Assembly (NCBI RefSeq): GCF_016428595.1
Contig: NZ_JAELVQ010000001.1
Span: 310,001-374,000, forward strand
DNA length: 64,000 bases
Direction: 5' to 3'
Source of the DNA: Snuella sedimenti
GTDB taxonomy: Bacteria; Bacteroidota; Bacteroidia; Flavobacteriales; Flavobacteriaceae
Below the pieces are notes generated by a model that had not been told where the DNA came from, did no database searches, and saw nothing but the letters and a program-made list of their open reading frames with translations. The translations under genes were made by a program, and so were the position numbers. The first letter of the stretch is position 1, and the number at the start of each line of letters is the position of its first letter. Below are positions 1 through 8,340 of the stretch, one piece after another.

Positions 1-339
1 AATGAAAATAAAATTAAAGGTTTTGGTTATGCCATCTTACTTTGGTTATTCCTTGCTATTATCTACGATGGCATGTTTTTAATGTCATTAATTCTATTTG
101 AAGATTATCCTCTTGACACATTATCTCTTGTTGGCACCATGCTAAACCCCATCGATTTATCACGAACCCTCATTCTCTTGAAATTAGATATCTCCGCTCT
201 TTTAGGATATACGGGAGCTATATTCAAACAATTCTTTGGCACGAACTTCGGATTGATTGTATCGCTTTCAACACTAACCCTCTGGGTAATCCTACCTGTA
301 TTACGCATTATATACAAGTCAAAAAGAAAGGACTTCTAA
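1..339 (+). CDS. nosY: NosY-type ABC transporter permease, C-terminal part (cut by window edge)
   Basis: The reading frame is open from the first base to a TAA at 337-339, giving 112 residues of a hydrophobic protein whose start lies outside the window. Visible features are a membrane segment followed by a YDG motif, a second hydrophobic stretch, an LNPIDLSR motif and a last membrane helix with a basic tail. The YD...LNP(I/V)D(L/F)R arrangement is typical of NosY, the membrane permease of the NosDFY system that matures the copper site of nitrous oxide reductase. The nitric oxide reductase genes directly downstream support this. Other ABC-2 permeases share the general layout, so the call leans partly on context. 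Confidence 0.75.
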   Translation, partial: NENKIKGFGYAILLWLFLAIIYDGMFLMSLILFEDYPLDTLSLVGTMLNPIDLSRTLILLKLDISALLGYTGAIFKQFFGTNFGLIVSLSTLTLWVILPVLRIIYKSKRKDF

Positions 340-527
340 ATTTAATTCCAAGAACTGACAAATATCATATTTTACACTTCACTTAACTACTATTTTTGAA
401 GTAATTTAAAATAGGATAAAAATGTCCTTTAATAGAATTGTGCTTTTAATCAACCTATTTCCAATTTAATAAGTAGAAATGGTTAAAACCACTTCGTAAT
501 GTATAATACTAATCAAAACTAAAAACA

Positions 528-959
528 ATGTTATCAAAAAAACAAGCACGAGCCTTTTTTCTTGGCGGAACTGTAATTACGTTTCTGATATTTATTGGTC
601 TTACGATTTTCTCTTTTAGTAAAGCTCAAGACCAAAGCAATGACGAGAACATAACAGAAGCAGTTGTAAAAGGTAAAGAACTCTGGGAAGCAAACAACTG
701 TATGGGGTGTCATACCATTTTGGGAGAAGGTGCCTATTATGCTCCAGAACTCACTAAAGTAGTTGAACGAAGAGGTGAAGGTTATATTAAAGCTGTTTTA
801 ACGACCCCCGTAGACTGGGCTCCCAATGGCAGAAAAATGGTAGCCTATGGTTTTTCTCAAGAAGAAGCTGCCGACTTAATCGCTTTTTTTAATTGGATTG
901 GGAAAATTGATTTAAACGGATTTGATACAGTCGTTTCTCCATTAGCGAAAGATGAATAA
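528..959 (+). CDS. norC: nitric oxide reductase cytochrome c subunit NorC
   Basis: This is a 143-residue membrane-anchored monohaem cytochrome c. One N-terminal membrane helix (about residues 10-30) anchors a periplasmic domain. The haem site CMGCH is at residues 58-62, and Met104 in a KMVAYG motif is the likely axial ligand. The length and the GEGAYYAPEL segment after the haem site fit NorC, which passes electrons to NorB for reduction of NO to N2O. The gene follows nosY and precedes norB. Norm is for norC and norB to lie close together; here a 149-bp mobile repeat sits between them. Confidence 0.93.
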   Translation: MLSKKQARAFFLGGTVITFLIFIGLTIFSFSKAQDQSNDENITEAVVKGKELWEANNCMGCHTILGEGAYYAPELTKVVERRGEGYIKAVLTTPVDWAPNGRKMVAYGFSQEEAADLIAFFNWIGKIDLNGFDTVVSPLAKDE

Positions 960-979
960 CTAACAGAAAATATAAACAG

Positions 980-1128
980 ATGAAACGAACATTAACAAAT
1001 TTTAAAAATTGCTTCACAAAAAGTAATGTTTAAAATTTTTAATGTGAGAACGAGTGCAACGAGAGCTTACATTCGTTCTTAATTTTATAATTAACATATA
1101 GTCAAAATAATTACTAAAATTTAAACGA
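980..1128 (+). repeat. Element A copy 1 (start-codon repeat before norB)
   Basis: The element begins ATGAAACGAACATTAAC. It encodes a 17-codon mini-ORF ending TAA at 1031-1033, then a hairpin with arms AGAACGAGTG and CATTCGTTCT (one G-U pair), then an AT-rich tail ending AAATTTAAACGA directly before the norB start ATGAAA. Close relatives lie at 8200, 29771, 42945 (short) and 44460, always ending at a start codon. ATGAAA is present at both ends, as expected if a gene start was duplicated on insertion. I do not recognise a named family. Confidence 0.85.
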
Positions 1129-2469
1129 ATGAAATATAAATCACAAAAAGTAGCATATTGGTTCTTTGCCCTTTCAATGTTATTGTTTGGCTTACAAATC
1201 GTATATGGTTTTATCATGGGTTCTGCCCATGCTGGTTATGATGGATTACATAGTATTATCCCATTTAACACTGCAAGAGCCGTTCACACAAATTTACTGG
1301 TAGTATGGTTATTGTCTGGCTTCATGGGAGCCGCTTACTATATTATCCCCGAAGAAGCCCAACGCGAGTTGGTAAATGTAAAATTGGCCTACGTGCAATT
1401 AATAAGCTTAGCTGTAGTAGGTGTTATTGCCATTGTGGGTTATCACTTTAACTATTGGGAAGGTCGTAAATTTTTAGAAATTCCAAGGCCTTTAGACTAT
1501 TTGGTTGTTGTAAATGTCCTTCTATTCTTAGGACTCATATTAACTACCTTATTTAAAGGAAAACGAAAAACAACTACCGCTCTAGTACTTTCTATGGGAT
1601 TGCTTTTTGCTGCCTTGCTTTATCTTCCCGGTATGCTTCCCTTTGATAGTCAAGTGAAAGATTCATTCTTTAGATGGTGGGTTGTTCACCTGTGGGTAGA
1701 AGGCGTTTGGGAGCTCATCATGGGTGGTATTTTATCATTCTTACTCATAAAACTTACTGGTGTAGACAGAGAAGTTATTGAAAAATGGCTGTATGTAATT
1801 GTTGGACTTACATTCCTTTCAGGAGTATTGGGAACAGGTCACCATTACTACTACATTGGCGTAAATAAAATTTGGCTAATCGTAGGTGGTATTTTCTCTG
1901 CTCTTGAACCATTAGCCTTTTTGGCCATGGCTCTATTCGCTGTAAATATGTATAGAAAAGGTGAAAAGAAACATCCAAATAAACTAGCCTTATATTGGAC
2001 TCTTGGTGCTGCCATTGTATCCTTTATGGGCGCTGGCTTATTAGGGTTTGCCCATACCCTTCCACAAACCAATAAATATACACATGGCACTCTGGTAACT
2101 GCTATGCATGGCCATCTCGCCTTTTGGGGAGCATATGCTATGATTGTTTTGGCTATTATTAGTTACAGCCTACCCAATATGACTGGACGAAAACTATATG
2201 AAAGTACCAGAGGTAGAGTAGCCTTTTGGCTATCTAATATAGGCATGATTGGTATGACGGTTGCTTTTGGTGTAGCTGGTGTTGCTCAAGTATATTTGGA
2301 ACGCAAGTTTAAAATGGAATTCATGGCAGTTCAAAAGGAAATTGAAATACATTTCGTCGTTCTTATACTATGCGCCACAATATTCCTAACAGGCATCATC
2401 TCCTATATGATAGATTTTTATAAGCACGGTAAACCAAATGACGAAGCCCTGGAAACCGTATCAAATTAA
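1129..2469 (+). CDS. norB: nitric oxide reductase cytochrome b subunit NorB
   Basis: This 446-residue, 12-helix haem-copper oxidase relative is the catalytic subunit that reduces NO to N2O. Haem and non-haem iron ligands are visible: His53 in VHTNLLVVW, the HLWVEGVWE motif with its FeB histidine and the NorB-specific glutamate four residues on, the GTGHHYYYIG histidine pair, and the HGHLAFWGAY histidines for the two b haems. It is the short, norC-dependent type without a fused quinol-oxidising domain. Its start codon lies at the downstream end of repeat element A, so its leader is not the ancestral one. A hairpin follows the stop codon. Confidence 0.95.
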   Translation: MKYKSQKVAYWFFALSMLLFGLQIVYGFIMGSAHAGYDGLHSIIPFNTARAVHTNLLVVWLLSGFMGAAYYIIPEEAQRELVNVKLAYVQLISLAVVGVIAIVGYHFNYWEGRKFLEIPRPLDYLVVVNVLLFLGLILTTLFKGKRKTTTALVLSMGLLFAALLYLPGMLPFDSQVKDSFFRWWVVHLWVEGVWELIMGGILSFLLIKLTGVDREVIEKWLYVIVGLTFLSGVLGTGHHYYYIGVNKIWLIVGGIFSALEPLAFLAMALFAVNMYRKGEKKHPNKLALYWTLGAAIVSFMGAGLLGFAHTLPQTNKYTHGTLVTAMHGHLAFWGAYAMIVLAIISYSLPNMTGRKLYESTRGRVAFWLSNIGMIGMTVAFGVAGVAQVYLERKFKMEFMAVQKEIEIHFVVLILCATIFLTGIISYMIDFYKHGKPNDEALETVSN

Positions 2470-2484
2470 AACCTAATGACTATA

Positions 2485-2522
2485 AAAACCAGAGGCTGCA
2501 TAAAAATGTAAGCTCTGGTTTT
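2485..2522 (+). terminator. hairpin between norB and norQ
   Basis: The arms AAAACCAGAG and CTCTGGTTTT form a 10-bp stem with an 18-base loop. Only a short T run follows (TTTT then AAAC). It could terminate or attenuate between the structural genes norCB and the accessory genes norQDEF, or protect the norCB mRNA 3' end. The strength of termination cannot be judged by eye. Confidence 0.55.
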
Positions 2523-2546
2523 TAAACCTAAAACACTAAAAACAAG

Positions 2547-3320
2547 ATGAGCATTCCTTATTATCACGCTATAGGCAAAGAGCTTATGGTTTTCGAGCAT
2601 GCCTATAATTGTAAGATTCCATTTTTACTAAAAGGCCCTACAGGCACCGGTAAGTCTCGCTTTATAGAACATATGGCTTATAAATTAGATACCAAACTTA
2701 TAACCATTTCTTGTCACGAAGAGACCTCTTCTACCGATTTAATTGGGCGATTCATTATAAAAGGTGCAGAAACTGTTTGGTTAGACGGTCCCCTTACAAC
2801 AGCTGTTAAAGAAGGCCATATTTTGTATTTAGACGAAATTGCAGAAGCAAGACCAGATGTTATAGTTGCCATCCACTCATTGACCGATCATAGACGGGAA
2901 CTGTTTATAGACAAACTAGGGGAAACCATAAAAGCGCACGAAAATTTTATGTTGGCCGCTTCCTTTAACCCCGGTTACCAACGCGGATTTAAAGAACTCA
3001 AACCCTCCACTAGACAGCGCTTTGTTGCTATTTCCTTTGCTTATCCCGATGCAAAAATAGAAGCAGATATTTTAGTATCGGAAACTGGTATTACATTAGA
3101 TATTGCTAAAAAATTGGTAAACATTGCTGCCAAAATCAGAAACTTAACAGAATTAGGCCTAACCGAAACCGTCTCTACCCGATTATTGGTCGATGCAGCC
3201 AAACTAATTCACATAGGCCTACCAAAACGTTTAGCCGTTCATGTAGCCGTAGTAGAACCTCTAACCGATGACCTTGAAGTTATCCAAGCCCTTAAAGATT
3301 TAAGTGATTTAATGATATAA
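2547..3320 (+). CDS. norQ: NorQ/CbbQ-family MoxR AAA+ ATPase
   Basis: This 257-residue AAA+ ATPase has Walker A GPTGTGKS at residues 30-37 and Walker B ILYLDE ending at Asp96-Glu97. A SFNPGYQ motif and an RQRF arginine-finger region follow. MoxR ATPases of the NorQ/NirQ/CbbQ group work with a von Willebrand A partner to insert metal or activate the reductase. Here that partner is NorD, encoded next, and the target is NorB. The 81-base gap to norD contains a short hairpin and a tandem repeat. Confidence 0.92.
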   Translation: MSIPYYHAIGKELMVFEHAYNCKIPFLLKGPTGTGKSRFIEHMAYKLDTKLITISCHEETSSTDLIGRFIIKGAETVWLDGPLTTAVKEGHILYLDEIAEARPDVIVAIHSLTDHRRELFIDKLGETIKAHENFMLAASFNPGYQRGFKELKPSTRQRFVAISFAYPDAKIEADILVSETGITLDIAKKLVNIAAKIRNLTELGLTETVSTRLLVDAAKLIHIGLPKRLAVHVAVVEPLTDDLEVIQALKDLSDLMI

Positions 3321-3329
3321 GTCAGTATG

Positions 3330-3396
3330 CTGTTTACAGTCGCAGTAAACAGTTATAAATAACTAATAGTGACTGAAAACTGAGACTGAAAACTGA
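3330..3396 (+). repeat. hairpin and 13-bp tandem repeat in norQ-norD gap
   Basis: CTGTTTAC and GTAAACAG form an 8-bp stem at 3330-3352. A perfect tandem pair of GACTGAAAACTGA follows at 3371-3396, with a partial third unit running up to the norD ATG. This occupies almost the whole gap between norQ and norD. The tandem units look like slippage or duplication; a regulatory role is only possible. Confidence 0.7.
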
Positions 3397-3401
3397 AAAC
3401 T

Positions 3402-5177
3402 ATGTTTGAATTCGAGCCAGATGAATATATTTTCACCAAGTTTGCCTTCTTCTTTAAAAAAAGGAAAAAAAGAAGGGAAGCACAACTTGAGCATGCCGTA
3501 AACTTAAACGATATAAAACCAAGATTAACAATTTTTGCCCGTGCCATTACAGGTGGCTCCATAGAAATTTTTGAAGCCGAACGCGAAGGCGGATATAGAA
3601 ACAATAACTTTTTTTTACCTACTAGATTTTATGAATTTAAAACAGAAGCACAGAATCTCTCTTTTTATCTATTCAGGGTACTATACTTATCTGTTCAAAA
3701 AAACTTAAACCTAAACTGGAATGACAACATAGAACACGATTTAGAGGAATCGCAACAAAAAGCAAAGGCTACATCGCCTACCGTTTTAAAAGCCCTATTC
3801 GCCCAATTCCCCATTACAGAAAAATACCATCGGGAATTTACAGCATTCTACGAGGCAAAAGCCACTGAAAAACAAGCTATAGACGATACATTTATGTATG
3901 GCAAATGGATGCGTAACGACATTACGAACAACACTGTAGCACCACTAGAAAATTTTACGGATCAAGTAAAAAAAGCCAATAAAGAACAAGAAAAGACCAT
4001 ACTAAAATCGAAAGCCGTAGAAGAGATCATTTCGGTGCAAGTAGATCAAAAACAATTAGAAGATGCCGTTTTACAACATCAATTTGAAAAAGTTGAAACA
4101 GCCGAAGAATTTGGTGGTAACTTTAGGGATATGGATGGTGACGACGATTTGGAAGATCATGCCAATGCCCTAGACGAAGTTAGCATGAAGCATACCGTTA
4201 GAATTGACGATACTGCGCACTCGGTTTACCAAGCCGATTTTATCGAAAATACGACCATTGCTGAAAGTTCGGAAAATGAAAGCCAAGGTCACTATTTAAC
4301 TTATGATGAGTGGAGCTATACGGATCGCTCATACAAGGAGGGTTTTTGTAAGGTGTACCCAAAAACACAATTAAAAACAGATGTTACATTTTACAAAAAA
4401 ACACTTAACAGTAACCGGTCTACATTAATGGGCTTACGTAAAATGCTTACATCTGTTAACAATAAATACCAGCAACAACGCAGGCAACCGCAGGGTGAAG
4501 AACTTGATATTGATGCCATTACAGATTTGTTCATCGATGCAAAATCCGGACATACTCCTTCGGACAAGATATACCTATCTAAACGAAAAAAGGAAAAAGA
4601 TCTATCCATTTTACTATTACTGGACATTAGCCTTTCCAGTGATGGCTATGCCGCCGGAAACCGCGTAATCGACGTAGAAAAACAAGTATCGATTCTGTTT
4701 GGTGAGATACTAAACGAGTTCAACATCGATTTTTCCATTGATTGCTTCTACTCCAAAACCCGAAACAACTCCAGTTATTTAAGCCTAAAAGGTTTTGATG
4801 AAAACTGGGATACAGCCAAATATAAGGTAGGTGCTATTGAACCCAGTGGCTATACACGAATTGGAGCCGCTTTACGACACTCCGGTGCTTTGCTAGATAA
4901 ACGCGATACAAAAAACAAATGGGTCATCTTGATTTCTGATGGCAAACCAAACGACTACGACAAATATGAAGGTAAATATGGCATCAACGACGTAAAGCAA
5001 GCTTTAAGGGAATTAAATGAACGGCAAATAAACTCTTATGCCCTAGCAATTGAAGCACAAGCCAAATACTATCTACCTCAAATGTTCGGACAAAACCATT
5101 ATCAAATACTCACAAATCCCGTTGAGTTGTTACAATCCTTAGTAAAACTCTACGAAAAAATAAAGCACCAGTCCTAA
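3402..5177 (+). CDS. norD: NorD, VWA-domain activator of nitric oxide reductase
   Basis: This 591-residue protein has a variable, charged N-terminal two thirds and a C-terminal von Willebrand factor A domain from about residue 400. The metal-ion-dependent adhesion site DISLSS starts at Asp408. A GYTRIG motif carries the conserved Thr, and an ILISDGKPND motif supplies the last metal-site Asp. The order norQ-norD is the standard MoxR/VWA pair needed to make active NorCB. The middle of the protein is rich in Asp and Glu, as in other NorD/CbbO proteins. Confidence 0.9.
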   Translation: MFEFEPDEYIFTKFAFFFKKRKKRREAQLEHAVNLNDIKPRLTIFARAITGGSIEIFEAEREGGYRNNNFFLPTRFYEFKTEAQNLSFYLFRVLYLSVQKNLNLNWNDNIEHDLEESQQKAKATSPTVLKALFAQFPITEKYHREFTAFYEAKATEKQAIDDTFMYGKWMRNDITNNTVAPLENFTDQVKKANKEQEKTILKSKAVEEIISVQVDQKQLEDAVLQHQFEKVETAEEFGGNFRDMDGDDDLEDHANALDEVSMKHTVRIDDTAHSVYQADFIENTTIAESSENESQGHYLTYDEWSYTDRSYKEGFCKVYPKTQLKTDVTFYKKTLNSNRSTLMGLRKMLTSVNNKYQQQRRQPQGEELDIDAITDLFIDAKSGHTPSDKIYLSKRKKEKDLSILLLLDISLSSDGYAAGNRVIDVEKQVSILFGEILNEFNIDFSIDCFYSKTRNNSSYLSLKGFDENWDTAKYKVGAIEPSGYTRIGAALRHSGALLDKRDTKNKWVILISDGKPNDYDKYEGKYGINDVKQALRELNERQINSYALAIEAQAKYYLPQMFGQNHYQILTNPVELLQSLVKLYEKIKHQS

Positions 5178-5253
5178 ACACAAAAATTACCTCACCATAG
5201 CCAACATAGTTTAACACAAAAGAAAATTGTTAGACTGGGATTAATTCAACAGC

Positions 5254-5835
5254 ATGCAAACACAGCAAATAAACCATAAAAACTTTTACTTTCCACCAGG
5301 AGGCATTTTAATCTGGATCATTATATTTTTAGAATTACTCACTTTCGGTATAGCCCTAATAGCCATGTTTTATTATGGCAACCAGGATTTAGAGGGATTT
5401 AACAGTTCCAGATTAAAGCTAAATACCACTTATGGCATGTTAAACACCTTATTCTTATTGACCAGTGGCTATTTTATGGCAGTTTCGGTAACGGCTTTAA
5501 AAAAAGGAGATAAAAGAAACTTTAATAAACTATTGTTTTATACCGTACTCTTTGGCATTTTGTTTTTATGCTTAAAAAGCTTGGAATACTATGAAAAACT
5601 TAGCGAAGGCATTGGCATTGCTTACAATACATTTTTTACTTTCTATTGGATGCTTACCCTGTTTCATGTTATCCATGTTGTTGTGGGTCTCGTCATTCTA
5701 ATCAGTGTCTATTTTGGAATAAGAAAAGAAACGTCCAATACTACAATTGAGGATGTTGAAGCCAGTGCCGCATTTTGGCACATGTGCGACCTCATTTGGA
5801 TCATGCTTTTTCCCGTTATCTATTTAATATTTTGA
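5254..5835 (+). CDS. norE: NorE-like cytochrome c oxidase subunit III family protein
   Basis: This 193-residue protein has five predicted membrane helices and the subunit III signatures: FHVIHVVVGL in the fourth helix and a C-terminal FWHMCDLIWIMLFPVIYL segment. Subunit III homologues of this size next to norCBQD are called NorE and support NO reductase assembly or activity without being essential in the systems studied. It is followed after one base by a NorF-like gene, so the two are surely co-transcribed. A subunit III of a terminal oxidase is the alternative, but no oxidase catalytic gene is nearby. Confidence 0.85.
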   Translation: MQTQQINHKNFYFPPGGILIWIIIFLELLTFGIALIAMFYYGNQDLEGFNSSRLKLNTTYGMLNTLFLLTSGYFMAVSVTALKKGDKRNFNKLLFYTVLFGILFLCLKSLEYYEKLSEGIGIAYNTFFTFYWMLTLFHVIHVVVGLVILISVYFGIRKETSNTTIEDVEASAAFWHMCDLIWIMLFPVIYLIF

Positions 5836-5836
5836 T

Positions 5837-6076
5837 ATGCAAAAAACCGTAACAACAACTTGGATTATCTTAATAATCTTAACGATAAGCTCTGCACTAA
5901 TTTTTAAACTAGACGGCAGTTATGTAACCACAGTTATCTTAATACTATCTGCCTTAAAATTTTTAGGCATTTCCTTCCAGTTTATGGATATGAATAAAGC
6001 ACATATAGCTTGGAAAACTATAATTATTAGCTTTATTACCGTATTCGTTATGGGCCTATTATTGATTGTTGCTTAG
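5837..6076 (+). CDS. NorF-like small membrane protein (subunit IV-like)
   Basis: This 79-residue protein consists of three predicted membrane helices. The KFLGISFQFMDM...AHIAWK stretch between helices two and three resembles prokaryotic cytochrome oxidase subunit IV and NorF proteins, which keep a FMEL-like motif there. It begins one base after norE and ends the nor cluster. NorF is thought to accompany NorE in NO reductase function. The family is short and variable, so the name is supported mostly by size, topology and position. Confidence 0.7.
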   Translation: MQKTVTTTWIILIILTISSALIFKLDGSYVTTVILILSALKFLGISFQFMDMNKAHIAWKTIIISFITVFVMGLLLIVA

Positions 6077-6115
6077 GCTATAAATTCATTAAGAAGCTGT
6101 TTACATCTAGTAAAA

Positions 6116-6463
6116 TCAATACCTACTCCTATACCACACCTTTTGCCATTCACGCTTTAAAATAAGAAACGATACTTCCTCAGATAATTTAAGTGTATCA
6201 CTGCCATCCAAACGTTTTACTTGAGCTTCAGGCACATCGATAATGTATAATAAATTTAGATAATCAATAAATTTTTCCTGAATGAGTTTATATACCGTTT
6301 CATGAAGCATGAGCTTCAAACTTGAAGGTAAGATGGTTTCATCAAACCCTAGGTCGATATTCGCCAGCAAAAAATCCTTATTAAGTTGAAGCACCAATTT
6401 TTTATACAGATCTAACTGTTGCGCTTCTTCTATTAAATCATTAAAGGTTGCCAGTGATTTCAT
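6116..6463 (-). CDS. conserved flavobacterial protein of unknown function
   Basis: This is a 115-residue soluble, mostly helical protein with no signal peptide, membrane segment or catalytic motif that I can see. The start ATG (MKSLATFNDL) is the only good one. It lies 44 bases downstream of the polyprenyl synthase gene on the same strand and converges with norF, so it is probably the second gene of a two-gene operon with the synthase. I do not recognise the family. Codon use and length look like a real gene. Confidence 0.7.
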   Translation of the reverse strand: MKSLATFNDLIEEAQQLDLYKKLVLQLNKDFLLANIDLGFDETILPSSLKLMLHETVYKLIQEKFIDYLNLLYIIDVPEAQVKRLDGSDTLKLSEEVSFLILKREWQKVWYRSRY

Positions 6464-6507
6464 TTGTTAGCTTCTTAAACAACAAGCTTATTCCGTTATT
6501 CGTTAGT

Positions 6508-7482
6508 TTAAACAGTTCTATTCATCAAGCTTTTGCCAAAATCTTTCAATAGTTGCTTTTTGTCATCAGAAACATTCAGAGATGCTAATAAAGCAAAAGC
6601 CTTATTTGTATAATCCTGAATAGCTTCTTTGGTAGCTTGGGCTGAACCAGAAGTTGTAAAAATCTGCTTAACAGTATGTATCTTATCCTGTGAAGTACCC
6701 GTATTAATACTAAACAAATGCAATAGTTTCTGTTTATCATTATCAGAAGAAAACTCAAGTGCCTTTAAATACAAATAGGTTTTTTTATTTTCTATGATAT
6801 CACCTCCTACTTGTTTTCCAAAGGTCTTAGGGTCTCCAAAAGCATCCAAATAATCGTCTTGCAACTGGAATGCAATACCTAAATGCTTCCCAAATTCATA
6901 AATAACATCTTGATCTTCTACAGAAGCACCCGCTACAATGGCTCCCATTTTCATTGAAGCACCAACCAAAACAGCTGTTTTATACGCTATCATTTTTAAG
7001 TACTCGGGAATGGTCACATCATTTCTGGTCTCAAAATCAATATCGTACTGCTGACCTTCGCAAACCTCCAAAGCTGTTTTGCTAAAGAGCTTGGCTAAAG
7101 CCTGAAATGTTTCGGCATCGTACTTTTCAAAAAGCTGATACGCCATAATTAACATGGTATCGCCCGAAAGAATACCCGTATTAATATTCCACTTTTCGTG
7201 AACCGTTTCATGCCCACGACGTAATGGCGCATCGTCCATAATATCGTCGTGCACCAAGGAAAAATTATGAAAAACCTCTATACTCAATGCAGCATCCAAA
7301 GCCTTATCGGGATCACAATTAAATATTTCGGCTGCCATCAATGTTAAAATTGGTCGTAAACGCTTACCCCCCAAATTTAAGATATAATGAATAGGAGCAT
7401 ATAAATTCTCAGGCTCCTTTACAGCCGCATAGGTATCTAAATATGCAACAATTTTTTGACGGTATTGTTCTATAGAAAGCAT
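6508..7482 (-). CDS. polyprenyl diphosphate synthase
   Basis: This 324-residue all-helical trans-prenyltransferase has the first aspartate-rich motif DDIMD at residues 79-83 and the second as DDYLD in QLQDDYLDAFGD. The GGKRLRP motif near residue 38 binds the diphosphate of isopentenyl diphosphate. The family condenses isopentenyl diphosphate onto an allylic primer to make geranyl, farnesyl or longer prenyl chains for quinones or cell-wall carrier lipids. Product length cannot be fixed from the motifs alone. The dxs gene of the same pathway lies 15 kb away and is not linked. Confidence 0.92.
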   Translation of the reverse strand: MLSIEQYRQKIVAYLDTYAAVKEPENLYAPIHYILNLGGKRLRPILTLMAAEIFNCDPDKALDAALSIEVFHNFSLVHDDIMDDAPLRRGHETVHEKWNINTGILSGDTMLIMAYQLFEKYDAETFQALAKLFSKTALEVCEGQQYDIDFETRNDVTIPEYLKMIAYKTAVLVGASMKMGAIVAGASVEDQDVIYEFGKHLGIAFQLQDDYLDAFGDPKTFGKQVGGDIIENKKTYLYLKALEFSSDNDKQKLLHLFSINTGTSQDKIHTVKQIFTTSGSAQATKEAIQDYTNKAFALLASLNVSDDKKQLLKDFGKSLMNRTV

Positions 7483-7553
7483 CCCACAAAAATAAAGTAA
7501 TTAAGCACATTTAAAAGTTTGAATGCAAATTATATGTTAAATGAATGTAAAAC

Positions 7554-7597
7554 TTAGGAAACTTTTTTGGTTTTTAAAGTTTCCTAATGTACTTTTG
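7554..7597 (+). promoter_or_regulatory. tetR promoter with palindromic operator
   Basis: A perfect 12-bp inverted repeat, TTAGGAAACTTT and AAAGTTTCCTAA, is separated by 10 bases (7554-7587). A consensus -7 box TACTTTTG follows at 7590-7597. The -33 TTG at 7567-7569 lies inside the palindrome spacer, 20 bases before the -7 box. A dimer bound here would block RNA polymerase. The layout is what is expected of an autorepressed TetR gene. The start codon at 7607 is only nine bases from the -7 box, so the mRNA would have almost no leader. Confidence 0.8.
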
Positions 7598-7606
7598 CCC
7601 CTCATT

Positions 7607-8203
7607 ATGAGAGACAAAATACTTACAAACGCAACAGAATTATTTCTAAACTACGGTTTTAAGAGTGTTACTATGGATGACCTGGCCAATAAAATAGGCA
7701 TATCCAAAAAGACCATATACCAACACTTTGATAATAAAACCAAACTTGTAGAAGCAACTACGCTATATATATTCGATCTTATTTCGCAAGGTATCGATTG
7801 TATTTGCGCTTTAGATAAAAATCCAATTGAGGAAATTTATCAAATCAAGAAGTTTGTGATGGAACACCTAAAAGACGAAAAATCATCACCACAATACCAA
7901 CTTCAAAAATATTACCCGAAAATTTTCGAAACACTTAAAGATAAGCAATTTAGCGTTATGCAAAAGTGCGTCATCAACAACCTTGAAAGAGGTGTTAATA
8001 CAGGTTTATACAGAGAAACGATAAATATAGATTTTATTGCCCGAATTTATTTTAGCAGTGTACTATCCTTAAAGGACAAAACGCTTTTTCCTCAAAAAGA
8101 CTTTTCAATGACAATGCTTATGGATAATTATCTGGAATACCACTTACGGGGTATTTGCACACCAAAAGGACTAGAAATTTTAACAAAACATATAAATAGA
8201 TGA
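7607..8203 (+). CDS. TetR/AcrR-family transcriptional regulator of the efflux operon
   Basis: This 198-residue regulator has an N-terminal helix-turn-helix (VTMDDLANKIGISKKTIYQH, about residues 24-43) and a ligand-binding helical C-terminal domain. The start at 7607 (MRDKIL) is preferred over the longer frame from 7541 because the -7 promoter box and operator lie inside that extension. The regulator heads a tolC-adaptor-RND operon and is preceded by a perfect palindrome, so it probably represses both itself and the pump. Its TGA overlaps the ATG of the element A mini-ORF as ATGA. Confidence 0.9.
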   Translation: MRDKILTNATELFLNYGFKSVTMDDLANKIGISKKTIYQHFDNKTKLVEATTLYIFDLISQGIDCICALDKNPIEEIYQIKKFVMEHLKDEKSSPQYQLQKYYPKIFETLKDKQFSVMQKCVINNLERGVNTGLYRETINIDFIARIYFSSVLSLKDKTLFPQKDFSMTMLMDNYLEYHLRGICTPKGLEILTKHINR

Positions 8204-8340
8204 AACGAACATTAACAAAATTTAAGCATTTTTTCACAAAAGGAAATGTTTAAAATTTTTAATGTGAGAGCGTAGCGATTGCATACGTTCTCAATTTTAT
8301 AATTAATATAAAATCAAATGAATTATCAAAATTTAAACGT
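8200..8340 (+). repeat. Element A copy 2 (start-codon repeat before tolC-like gene)
   Basis: Begins ATGAAACGAACATTAAC and encodes the same-length 17-codon mini-ORF. Its hairpin arms GAGAGCGTA and TACGTTCTC pair over 9 bp with one G-U. The tail ends AAATTTAAACGT directly before ATGAAA of the outer-membrane channel gene. The first ATG overlaps the TGA stop of tetR. Without the element, tetR and the channel gene would overlap by the common ATGA arrangement, which supports an insertion at the original start codon. Confidence 0.88.

Noticed and set aside
412-428. Possible NO-sensing operator AGGATAAAAATGTCCT before norC
   Set aside because: Only the outer four bases pair (AGGA/TCCT). It does not match FNR, HcpR or NsrR sites well, so it is not listed as a feature.
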